From Acanthacorydalis orientalis (Eukaryota; Arthropoda; Insecta; Megaloptera; Corydalidae), in assembly GCA_034766995.1 (NCBI GenBank), contig CM068315.1, positions 53,146,556 through 53,210,555 of the forward strand: a DNA stretch of 64,000 bases. The letters are read 5' to 3'. This document shows positions 12,641 to 24,873 of this stretch, one piece after another; positions within the stretch are counted from its first letter, which is position 1; each line of letters begins with the position of its first letter. Made by a program: the position numbers and the translations under genes. The notes under the pieces are model-generated. The model worked only from the letters and a program-made list of their open reading frames with translations, was not told the DNA's origin and made no database searches.

Positions 12641-12716
12641 GCGAAGCGAGTCGGGAGAACGAGGGCGGAGCCCCCCGAGTGTCGGCGAGCGTAGCGTGTA
12701 GGAGGCAGATCCCCCT
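12641..12716 (+). mobile_element. GC-rich Helitron-like 3' end fragment
   Basis: A GC island in AT-rich DNA, containing GCGAAGCGAG, GGGCGGAGCCCCCC and AGGAGGCAGATCCCCCTG. The same modules in the same order occur at 27340-27382 (GCGAAGCGAG, then AGGGACAGAGCCCTCTG). The short GC hairpin near the end is Helitron-like, but CTRR is imperfect here. Confidence 0.4.
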
Positions 12717-13452
12717 GTTGATTCAAAATTAAATTAATGGATTTGAAAACAGCATTTTAAAATTAATTTCAATTTTTAAATATAAAAAATAGCAGAATTA
12801 AAATCCTCTGTTTAGAATTTCTCCCATGATACATTTCAGTTTACCGTTAAAAGCAAAATCACCGTTATCTAAAGTACCGCTAATTATTCCATTATTCCGA
12901 TTCTTTTTTCCATAAATTCTGATATTTGTATACATTTGGATTATTCTCCGCGGTTTTGGTTTTTGTAATTTTTAAATTTATCCGAGTTTACCAATTAATT
13001 ACAGCATTATATTCAGTACTGTGTTAAGCAGTCTACATAAATGTATATGTAGGTTGCTCTCAATGTAGGTTCATGTTGAAGTCTCTCTGATAAACAATAC
13101 GCGGTTAGATGGATGGCGAATGCCACGACCACGAGCTTACTTCAGATTTAATTGTCTTTTTTTGCTTTCTTCCACTTCAGTATATGAATGACACTGGCGA
13201 TGTCCCAGGAACTCAAAAATTCGGAAGAGCGTACTAGGGGAATGGCAACGTTGGATCGACGTTTAATTAACCGACGTATATATGCTCATTGTGAATATAG
13301 TCAATTGTTGTATCGTACCAATCGCTATTCTGGTGCTTGATTACTTTCCCCGAACCCTTCGATTAAGAAAATTAAGTAGCTTGGGCTTATTCAGATCATG
13401 GGGATGGAGCCATGCTTACTAGATATCTATTATTAACAATTTTAAATTCGCT

Positions 13453-13528
<76 letters not shown>

Positions 13529-14991
13529 TGTACAAATTCACTCGGTGCGTTTTTTTTTATAGAAAATGAATGTTTACGGAAAAATGGAACACATAACAAC
13601 CGTCAAAATATCTCCCATTAATTTATAAAATTTTACTCAATATGTCTCGGGTAACTGACGAAACATTTGTAGAAAAAAAGATGTCGGCTTCGAGTCGATG
13701 AAATCGTAATGCGCTTTCGTATCTCTTCTCTTGTTTTAACATTTTTTGGATATATTATCCGTTACAACACCTTCCCCTAAAGCAAATCAATCTCGTGGCT
13801 TCGGTAACATTTTTTTTAACTGGAATGCGAAAAGCATGCAATGTTTGATTTTCGGACGTCATCGTATTCGCTACTGATCTGTGAAGTTATGCCAACCGCT
13901 TGGTCATGATATAGTGTTTTTAAATGTTAAGGTTGGCACTTCAAAATCCTAAAACGGCGACGAAATATTTTAATTTAAAATTGAGTTATGACTGATTCAA
14001 TTTAAAGGCATAGAATTAATTTTTAAACTTTATATATATATATATATATACATACAGAAACGCTAGGAAGTTCGATTATATGAATTAAATTCCTATTATA
14101 TTTTTAGAAATTTCGTGCTTATGTTTATCCTCTAATAGATCACATAAATGCGTAATTTTCATAAACATTCTCGGAAATGCAAATTAAAAAGTGTTTTTTT
14201 CCCCGGTTTTGCTATCTACAAATTACTACAGCAAAGGAAAATAAATCAAAGACAATCATAATGTATAATAATACACAAAATTTATTTTTTGTAGAATCGA
14301 AAAAATGAATAAGAACAAAAACAATGCAATATGAATAGTTACAAGTAATATTTACAGTTAGTTCTCTTACAGCCATAGAACTATGGATAATGAATTATTC
14401 TTTATTAAGAATCAATGTTATTTCATGAAATCTATTGCCAGCCTTCGAAGCTAGACAAATGTTCATTATTAACTTTCAACTATACTAAATAGTTGTTGCA
14501 TTCACAGAATCATTCTAACTTACAATTAACATTTCATAGTACACATTTAGAATTTATATCGCCAGAACTACTTTTAATTATATATTATTTACTCGAGTAT
14601 AATGCGTATGTATGTATGTATACATGTTAGTGTGTGTGTGTGTGAGTTTGAGTATGAAATTTAATAACTACAATTAGTATTCATTATGCAGACAAGATCA
14701 TTAAGGGTTTTTATATATTAAATAAGTGTTTACACGTTATGTTGTTATATATTGTTTGATATTTGAAAATCATTTTACTGTTAATGCAATGCCGATTGAA
14801 ACTGCCATTTCCATTTAACTGTTGTACTGAAATTGAATTTCAAAATACTCTTAACAGTATTTATAACTGTAGCATAAATGTTTTTTCGCGATACGTCCAC
14901 ATTGTAATTTCAGAAATCCACTATTTCAACACAGAAATGATTGTATGTATATTTTTAAATGTAATTGTATTCGATAAACACATACGTATAC

Positions 14992-15092
<101 letters not shown>

Positions 15093-15526
15093 GTTATTTG
15101 TATGCATAATCATTCATACACATTATTTACATTACATACTCAACATATACAGAACATGTCACCTTTTATGTAGCGTACATATATTTTTATACTGTTATAT
15201 TGATATATACATACGTACCACACGTACCACGCTATGTATGAATATGTATGTATATATATATATATATATATACAGGTATTTGTTTATTATTTTATTACTA
15301 TAAAATCAATTTTGACATTTAAAAAACCATTACAAATTAATAAAAATGCTTTCAAATCATTTACAGCTATACGAAAACAATTAGATTTTTTCTAACTACA
15401 TTGACATGAAGTTATGTTGTGTTACTTTGGTGAACAATTAAATATATATTTTTATAGAGAATAGATTACTTTTTGGGTATTAGTGACTTTAATGAGATTT
15501 TGGAAATAAGTTTCAAACTAAAAGAA

Positions 15527-15581
<55 letters not shown>

Positions 15582-16046
15582 AATACTAAGTTTTCAGTGC
15601 CAATTGATTTTATTTTCTCGACTTATGAGTATTCTAAACAATTTACTAATTTACATATCAGGTACATCAGCCTTATTAAAATACTCCATTTGTACTAAAA
15701 TGGCTGTGTATGAGATAATTAAAGCACACAAGCGACATTGCTGTCAATTGTTACTTTAACTTGTTAAATAATGTATAAAATTATAAAGTGCAGGTAAATT
15801 TTGTTAATTAAATGTATATTTTCAGTAATAAAAATACATGCAACATTAATATTTTGTTATTTTTCATTACAAAAGAATGTCCATTGTTATAAATATTGTA
15901 TAAAAGATGTTGTCTCCTTTGCTGTTAAAATCTCATTAAAAACACGTTATCTAAAAAGTGAATATAGTTTAAAGAGAACAAAGTTTAATAAACGATTTTT
16001 TTTTTTGTATTTAAAATGAATATTACTTCACTCTGAACTCAAAATA

Positions 16047-16053
<7 letters not shown>

Positions 16054-16113
<60 letters not shown>
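16054..16113. repeat. (TA)n array, 60 bp
   Basis: Pure TA dinucleotide run in noncoding DNA. Confidence 0.95.
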
Positions 16114-16118
<5 letters not shown>

Positions 16119-16513
16119 CGTTTAGCTATAAAATATAAAATGCCCTATGTGCAAATTAAGTTATGTACATGTGTTGGACACTATCTGAAAATATACTGCG
16201 TGTCGTCATGTAATTAATTTATATCTTTAGGATTGTTTTGCAGTATATTACTTAAATTTGAAAATTAATTTATTTAAGAACATTTTTTTTGTTGTACTAT
16301 GTTTCACATACACATATAATTCACATATACTCGTATGTCTGTAAAAAAATAATTTTTAAACCAATAAAAACTTCGTAATTTAGATACTGATTTCGCAATA
16401 TTTGTCAGTTGTGTAACAATTTTATAATAATGTACGCATTATCATCGCTTATCAAATTTAATAACCAGTCCTTCTCTCCTTCACGCTCTTCCTCTCTCTC
16501 CCTCTCCCTCTCA

Positions 16514-16547
<34 letters not shown>

Positions 16548-17802
16548 CATACATACACACATACACAATTACATATACATACATTTAAAAGTATTAAAAC
16601 TATATAAAATCACCACTTAGATTCAAAATCTTCAAAAAAAATTAAGCAGAAATTTGAAATAATTATTTTCCTAATTATATATATATATGTATATATATAT
16701 ATAGATTGATAGATAGATAACAGACATTAGCACGAATGTGTGTATACACATATACTTATAAAAAGGGTCTAATAGAATACAATATCATTTTTAATTAAAA
16801 TTAATTATATTTAATCTAACTCAAAAGACATAAATAGTTTTTTTTTTGTTTTATTTATAAAAATAATATATTGTTTAATATTTAAGCAAATATTTACAGA
16901 AGGTACTCATGTATTATATAGCAAAATATGCTAATCATTACAAAATATATATAGATATTCCAACAATCGTCAATAAAATTAATGTTACAAAATTTTTTTC
17001 GTAACTTTTCTTAATTCTTCTGTGAGTGCAACAACAAATATTTGACATCATAAAATCAACCAAGTCACGTAAGCGTTCACAACAGTAAATAAGGGTGGAG
17101 CAGGCAGGAAAGCAACTGGTCTTCTAAACATAAAAGCGGCAAAGTGTTTTCAAATTGTTATTCCATTTGACCCACAATGAACAAAATCCGTTTATTCATT
17201 AATTCATTTCGGAGTGCTTACAGTTTTTAAAGAATATATTTCAATTCGGAAATTAAAATGTATTGATTTGCAACTTACGGGACGATTTCTATTTTGTGAA
17301 ATACATGTACACACACATAAGTGAAGATATACAAATATGGTATACCTCTATACAAATTTATCCACATACACTATATACCCACAAGAAAATATTTATAAAC
17401 GAATACATAATAATTGGAAATTATTCATTGCATGCACGTTACACAAATTCATGTGATCATATATTTTCATTGAACATATTATCTGTAAATATATATTCAC
17501 ATATTTACAAATAAATAAACATGTGTGTGCATGCATATATGTGTATGTATATGTGTGTGTATGTATATAAATATATATATATATATATATTACTATCTAC
17601 AAAATTAGTAGAATATATAAGATATCACTAGTCAGTCCATTTTATACTGGCATGGAGCAATATTTTAAACTTATATTTGTTCAAATATAACATATAATGA
17701 ATTTTAAGAAATATAAAAACACCACACATTCACTCACATACTTTCTCCCTCTCACACACACATACACTGATACATACATATATATATATATAAATATATA
17801 TG

Positions 17803-17852
<50 letters not shown>

Positions 17853-18250
17853 GCAGTATGTTCTTTTTTAAATTTTGTAAATACATCTGTTAATATATAC
17901 TCATGTTTTGTTTTTGTACATACGAAATGTTTCATATATTTTTGCATTATATAACATTCTACCTAAATCTAATACCAATTTATAAATATAAGATAGGAGA
18001 ACTCACCAAATGAACATCCAATCTTCTAGACTTGCAAAATAATTAAACTAAATGTTATTATTGATGTTAAACAGAAATCTAAACACGTACACGGTATTAA
18101 AAATGAAGATGACTGAACACACAACGAATAAATGTGAATCCGGTTTGTTTCGAATTAAATAATACTGTCGTGTTTGTTCTCTAATTATATAATACAAAAA
18201 TACTTCATACATCCGTAGTCAAAATGTGTGTTTGTATGTGTATATATACA

Positions 18251-18297
18251 TCAAGGAGGCTATAAGATATCACAAGGTTACCTTATAGCCTCCTTGA
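18251..18297. repeat. Perfect-arm hairpin
   Basis: Arms TCAAGGAGGCTATAAG (18251-18266) and its exact reverse complement (18282-18297), around a 15-nt loop. Pairing can extend outward through ACA/TGT with a small bulge. No flanking element ends recognised. It could be a small foldback repeat or a transcribed hairpin. Confidence 0.75.
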
Positions 18298-19641
18298 TAT
18301 GTATGTATATATAGAGTATGTTTGTGAGTGCATTTGTTTATTACATGTATGTAATGTATTTTGTGTTACTTGTTGTGACTGATTATAGATTGAATTATTG
18401 GGTAAGTTTAAAAGTTTCCTGCAAATTGCGTTTATATAAAAAAAACCTGTTTACTGAATAGTGTTTTGATCAATGTATTTTTAATGGATGTAGTGAGATA
18501 ATTAATTGGGTTAAAAATTATATATGTTCATTATGAGTCAATAAAAACATTTATAATACTTATTTTTATTGTAAATTAATCATCACATACCTATGACTTA
18601 TTTTATGATAGAGAGATAGTAATTTTTATGGAATTTACATTATTTTATACAGTTTTTTCTTTATTTTTAAAGTTATTTTATAGTTATTATTAATATTATT
18701 ATATTTTGGAAATCTAACAAGACATCTAAAAATAACACCCACAAAATGTGATTGATTCGTTTTTTTTTAATGTCGTCATTAACATTTTTTATATTTTTTT
18801 TCATTCTATAAAGGATGTGGTGATATCACTACATTTCCTGCCATCAATGCATATTGTTGCTAACACACATAATAGAACTTTCATTAAAACTTAAATACAC
18901 ATTTAACGGAATTACAAGATGACGCAAAGAAATATATTTTATATTGCATTCATTCTCTGTCATGACATATTTTAATTATGTGGTTTGCTCATTATCGAGT
19001 TATGATATCAATTTAGTAACAATGATACAAACAAAGTGTTTTTTTTTCCCATTTATGTGCTATATTGATCACATTTGTGTTTCTTAATTTATATAATATC
19101 AAAGACTACTTAGCAAAAATATATTAAAATTTAGTACGGACTCTGATGAGACATCATGTAAAATACTTATGTAATACACTTAGCAACGAATTGTTTAAAT
19201 GTTAATATTTCAATTAAAATTGAATCGTAAATACATTGTTTTGAAAAGATTCAGCTCATCTTTAAAATTCTGATCTAATATATACAAACATATATACATA
19301 CATATATATATATATATATACAATCGCGCCGGAAATTATTTGTGCGTTATAAAATTATAATATTAAACTCAATATCATTGACATTATGGGTGATTAGCTG
19401 AATTATCTATACATATGTCCATTTACACATTATGTTGACATTGAATTTACATTCCTATAGTGATTTCGGTATTTTGTTTAGTTTATATTAATGGAAAAGC
19501 ATAAAGTAGTAATTCGGAAAGTATTTACGTCTGAGAAGATATTAGTACCTGAGGCTTTAACTAAAGGTATGATAATTGAATTTATTTATGAAATCATATA
19601 TTACCGATTTAATTTTCCTTTACAATTTTTTTGATAGCAAA

Positions 19642-20819
19642 ATGACGAAGAGTAGAGAACTTACGGTCGATGAACGCGCACACATATAATATGAATCAGA
19701 ACGGGGAAAAACTACCAAAGAAACTACTGATAGTTTTAGAAGACCTATTAGAATGATTCGGTATGCTATTAAGAAGGTTAAAGATAGAAGTGGTTTAATT
19801 TCAACTCTAAGGAAAGGTCGAAAACGAAAGACTAGCGACTCACGGACAAACTAATAGTTTGTGAAGTAAAAAAAAACCGTTTATTAATGCCCAGCAACTA
19901 AAACAGGATCTCAATCTTACTCTTGGTGTTACGCAAATAAGATCAAGGATAAATGAAGATGTCATTTTTGGTCGTAACGCTCGTCGCAAACCATACACAA
20001 GCAAGATAAACAAACGTAAGCGACTTCATTTTGCAAACTCGTGTGCTAATAATTCAATAGAATCCTGGAAACCAATTGTTTGGAGATAATTGGGACTAAC
20101 TGAAGGCAATACATTTGCAGTAAAGCTGGAAAAGCGCTAGAGAATAAAAATTTAGCAAGCACTGTAAAGTAAGGGGCGGTAGCATTATGATCTGGGGCTG
20201 TTTCTCATTGTGTGGAGTTGATAAGTTGCAAGTAATCGAAAGTAAAACGAATGCTGATTTCTATGTTGGAATAATCGAAAAAAAAGTGCGTTTGTGCTTA
20301 TGTACACACGACAGAAGTGAAACTTCAGGGGAGTATTCCTCATCTCTGCGCGTAGTCTCTCTCGCACTCACGCAGTCATATTCGCTCCATCTGTCCCGTT
20401 CGCGGCTATGCTCTTGGTAACGTTTTTCGTGACACGCCGTGTGATTTTACCCCTCGCCGATGCGCCCATAGAAGTTTTACTTCAAAAAAATTAAACGAAA
20501 GTGTGCATAAAATGGGCCTCGAAGCTGGATTTATCTTTCAACAAGATACTGATTCACGACACACGGCTAAGAAAACGAAGGAACTTTTTGCAAAAACTCA
20601 ATTCAAATACTCGACTGACTTCCTCAGCGCCCAGATTTGAATCGAATCAAGCATCTTAGGGCCCACTTGGATCGTACGATACGAAAATTGAATCGATTTA
20701 ATCGATCTGCTCTCGCTTCTTGCTTTAAAGATGAATGGGAGTAAATAACATTAGAAGAGTTATTCATAAACTTGTTGCAAGTATTCCAAGTATGGCTTGA
20801 AGGCCATTATACGAGCTAA
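19642..20819 (+). pseudogene. Tc1 transposase remnant (DD34E type)
   Basis: Starts MTKSRELTVDERAHI, then an in-frame stop. The HTH-like region continues (RRPIRMIRYAIKKVKDRSG), then the GGGSIMIWGCFS block, FQQDTDSRHTA with the second Asp, and, in another frame, LPQRPDLNRIKHLRAHLDR. Counting from that Asp gives about 34 residues to the position usually occupied by Glu, here Lys. Several stops and frameshifts, plus a 170-bp insertion, make it inactive. Confidence 0.8.
20314..20483. mobile_element. Small MITE-like insertion in the Tc1 element
   Basis: The Tc1 reading is interrupted between VGIIEKK and LNESVHKMG by GC-richer DNA. This DNA is bounded by GAAGTGAAACTTC (20314-20326) and GAAGTTTTACTTC (20471-20483), which are inverted copies of each other and each nearly self-palindromic. 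No coding capacity. Target duplication not clear. Confidence 0.55.
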
Positions 20820-21099
20820 ACGTGACCCGACTAATTATTGAATGTTTTTAATTTATTTTTTCTATTTTTTTCAAATTACATTGCAAACGCAAATACTTTC
20901 CGAATCGCTTTCTCTCTATTATTTCATTTTTTATAACGAGGTTTTTATGCTAGCAAACTTAAAGGTTTTACATTTTTATCAAGTCCATCAAAACTGTCTT
21001 GTATATGAAAAGATCTAATATTATTTGGCAAAAACCACCAAACTATTAATCAAAAACGTTGAATTTCAAGCGCAAATAATTTCCGGTGCGACTAATAGA

Positions 21100-21128
21100 A
21101 ATATATATATATATATATATATATACAT

Positions 21129-21170
<42 letters not shown>

Positions 21171-21173
21171 TTA

Positions 21174-21214
<41 letters not shown>
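21100..21214. repeat. Compound (TA)n array
   Basis: TA runs interrupted by ACATGTT, ACATATT and TATT, starting within a few bases of the Tc1 right end. A further run lies at 21363-21411. Confidence 0.95.
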
Positions 21215-21219
<5 letters not shown>

Positions 21220-21372
21220 TACATACATACATACTTATATACGCATATTTATATGTACTATATATTTATTATTTTAAATTTTTCTATTAAATAAGTTAAA
21301 TATTTATGTTTTTAAGTTTTTAATTTGTATATTAAGTAATTACATTTGTTTGTACATTCACTATATATATAT

Positions 21373-21412
<40 letters not shown>

Positions 21413-21673
21413 CTGAAAATTAAAATCAATCTAATTTGTAAAATTTATTTACTTGAAAAAGATATATTAATAGTAGTTACCTGTTGTTTGATTTCACAAT
21501 TTAATGAAAACAAATTACAACAATTAAATAATAACCATATACAGTTGACATTATTATTAAGCAATCAACATTTTTGATAAATTCAATTAAATGAAAAATG
21601 TACCTTATATTCTCATAGGTATGTTAAATACGTAAGGATTGTGAGTATATAATGTATGTTCACAAATACACAC

Positions 21674-21724
<51 letters not shown>

Positions 21725-23657
21725 TAAACATATTAAACTTAATTGTATATACACATATACATAAATACAAAAATGTGTTTATGGATTTAAGTATAAAATA
21801 ATCATTTATATGAAAATAAATTTTGTGATATACTTGAATTCATTAATTCATTCATTAATGTTAACGAAATTTTAAAAAATGGCAAACCACATCATAAATC
21901 ATTTCTCTTAATTCATCTCACACAAAACGAGTACACTGGATATTGTATCAGTAATTGAACATATAAACACTGATTTATTACATTGATATTTTTTTTTTGT
22001 TATGATAATGAACAAGCAGTTATATTGTCACTGATGGAAAACTGATGGCTATTAAATGTATACATGTGCATATGTTACAAACAATAAAAATATTTGGTAC
22101 AAGACAAAAAGGACCGTTCTTTGTTACAGCTTAGGTTTACTTGCAAGACCAGCATTTGAAATGTACAAAATTCAGTGATGTTTTGAACTAACTGAATATT
22201 TCGTTATTAAATTGTGCGGTTTCACACATATTACGGTATAATAAAACAATTACATATATACAATAGTACAAGTATATCTGTATGTTGAAATTTTGTTAAA
22301 ACATATTCAATTAAGTCATTACAATAAACAACGGATTTTTCTGATTACTGTGTTCCATATGTGAATTTGTATAATAGACATAATAGTTACAGAATACAAA
22401 TACAAATTAAGGAAAGTAAAACTGTTTCAACACAATTGTTGCTTGCAAGCAACTAATAATTTAACTTAATCGGCGTCTGTTAGTACTAAATAAGAAAAGA
22501 CTGATCACTGCAACACAATTTTAGAGATTATTTCTGTGTGAGACTGTTTTGTTATTTTGTTACCAAAACTTGCTATAAAAAATAATAATACAATCCCAAA
22601 CCACTTCAAAGTATTTGATTTTTTTTTTAATTTTTTTTTTATTTCTCAAAAATAAAGGCAGTAATCTGAGGATTTAGAATTGTAATGTAAAGAAAAACTC
22701 ATGTCAAGTTTTATGTCGAATACACTATATGCGTGACGCACCGATTGTGTTAAAAAATGATATAAAGTAATTTTAAAATCTTAAAATTTCACATACTTAC
22801 ATTTTACAATAAAGAATACAGTACAGTTTCATTATGTACGCTAAAACACATTATTGGAGAGTGTCGATTTATTATGTTGTGATATTCAACAGATGATAGA
22901 CGTACTCGATTTACATTTCTCTCATGGTCACAACTATTCATAATCGAAACATTCATATTCATTTTAACACAAACACACATACTCACTTTTATTCGCCACT
23001 GCTACACTCAAGAGGCTCAGTTCTACCAGTAGACTGTAAACGAATGCTGTTAGTACGCTGATCGCATAATCAAATTTAATTTTTCACCTAACGTTTGTGA
23101 ATAGTAAACTTTCTGATACATTAAATACGTAATCCGAATTAAATTTACAATTAGTATGTCTGAACAGACATCCAAAAACTATTAACCAATGTGAGTTTTC
23201 GAATGAATTACAATCAGCCTGAACTATAACATTGTTACGTCCATGGAAAAATAAAACGAAAAAATCCCTTTATCACAAGAGACTTATACAGAATTTGTAC
23301 TCTTTGAATGTTGGGTCCAATGAATCTTGCATAATTATTTAATATAATCAACCACACATGTTAGTGACCTATTATATCATATATGCGCGCCCCATTCAGA
23401 GTAACTTGTTTATATAAAGTCTAACAATACGAAACAAATCTAGTTTCATGCCCATGTACGAGATATTAAGTTTCTGAACTGGAGCGCTGATTGGTTTATA
23501 CAATATGCAAGAATCACCGACACTAATGATGTTCGACTGGAAGGGGTAGAGATCTAAATTGTATAATGACCCCCCTCTTTGCACTCGTATCATTTTATCC
23601 CGTCCTAACAAAAACACTGTACATTGTTTTTTTTTTTTTGTTCTTTTATACAACTTT

Positions 23658-23731
<74 letters not shown>

Positions 23732-23988
23732 TATATATACATATTTTTTTAGGTCCATATGTCACCGATTTTCATCGATAACGATAAATGGTTTTCGGTG
23801 CTCTTAATATAAGCACAATGCTCAGGATTTTTATGTAGGTTTTGTTTTAATAGTTAATAATAATTATAATAATAATCGGTCAGCCCGATCCACGGACTAG
23901 CCATACATACACATAATTATGGAGAAGAGTCTTTGATCGCAGCCGCCTTGTTTACGCACGTTCTACATTTTTCAATATGATTTATTAT

Positions 23989-24044
<56 letters not shown>

Positions 24045-24448
24045 CTCAGCCGACAACGCTTGTACTCAGTGAATCGAAAAATTTTCAAAATAATATAAAA
24101 AATTTCAACCGTTTTGTTTAAAAGGCGGTCGTTTGAATACGTTAAATCATTAAGAACCTATACTTTTTGGCGATACGTTTTATTGAAGACAAATTTACTT
24201 TAAAATAATTGTATATATATATATATATACACAGTTGTTAAACGTTAACATAATTAAATAAATCTATGTATAGATTCTTTTATTTCGACACATTATCTTA
24301 TAAAAACATTCCGAATGTTTCATCAATATGGTCTCACGAGTTAAATTGTTTTTCTTCATTTACGAATAATTACTAAAATTTAAAATATTTACAATTTACA
24401 TACTTTGTATCAGATTTATGGTATGTTGGCTATATATTTAATGATGTA

Positions 24449-24510
<62 letters not shown>

Positions 24511-24736
24511 ATATCAAATTACTGATGATGTGCTTATGAGACAATTCACAGTATTTGTTAAAAATATAGTAATCCCACGGTAATGGACAATAATGACAAA
24601 TCTGATTGCAATTTTTTGAATCATAAAGTCATTTCAATAATACATTGTTGACTAGAGGTGAATTTGTTGATGGTGGGGATAGGTATGGCGCGCGACTGTG
24701 TTTTGTAGTAGTGCGGTGAGCGGCCCGGCTAGCAGC
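21215..24736. other. Noncoding, likely MXD 3' flank or UTR
   Basis: AT-rich with no exon seen. (TA)n arrays at 21363-21411, 21687-21725, 23663-23740, 23997-24037 and 24451-24508. The part next to 24737 follows the MXD stop codon and is probably its 3' UTR. Confidence 0.55.
23663..23740. repeat. (TA)n array, 78 bp
   Basis: TA run with one AA interruption near 23728. Confidence 0.95.
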
Positions 24737-24873
24737 CTACATGACCTCCATTTCAGAGAGTGTGAGACGTGAAGTGGACATTGCTACACCGCTGTCGCTT
24801 GACGCGCTCTGCACGCTCGAGTGGTCGTCAGTGTCGCTTTGATTGCTCGTATAACCAATCACGTCGACCTCAT
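24737..24873 (-). CDS. MXD/MAD-like transcription factor, last coding exon
   Basis: Acceptor CTTTAATTTCAG precedes 24873. The exon reads EVDVIGYTSNQSDTDDHSSV, then QSASSDSGVAMSTSRLTLSE, and stops at TAG 24739-24737. It joins the exon at 55904-55589 through a split Asp codon (G plus AT). MXD proteins carry an acidic/serine tail with EEIDVDVEST and a SLGSDEGYSSTS-like block after the leucine zipper, matching this order. Codon choice is GC-richer than the surrounding DNA. The gene would encode a MAX partner that represses E-box genes in the nucleus; the bHLH and SID exons are not visible here. Confidence 0.75.

Larger units (their letters stand above)
19321..21093 (+). mobile_element. Tc1-like transposon with IR/DR ends
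   Basis: The outer repeats are at 19321-19346 (CGCGCCGGAAATTATTTGTG) and 21070-21093 (inverted, CGCACCGGAAATTATTTGCG). Inner repeats ATTCGGAAAGTATTTACG lie at about 19511-19528 and, inverted, 20886-20905, each roughly 190 bp inside the outer copy. This double-repeat arrangement is typical of IR/DR Tc1 elements. The left end directly follows a TA run; the right flank is A/T-rich but a clean TA duplication is not preserved. Confidence 0.85.

Noticed and set aside
13396..13621. Open frames rich in Tyr-Ile repeats on both strands
   Set aside because: They are translations of (TA)n arrays; the same pattern occurs at every array in the window.
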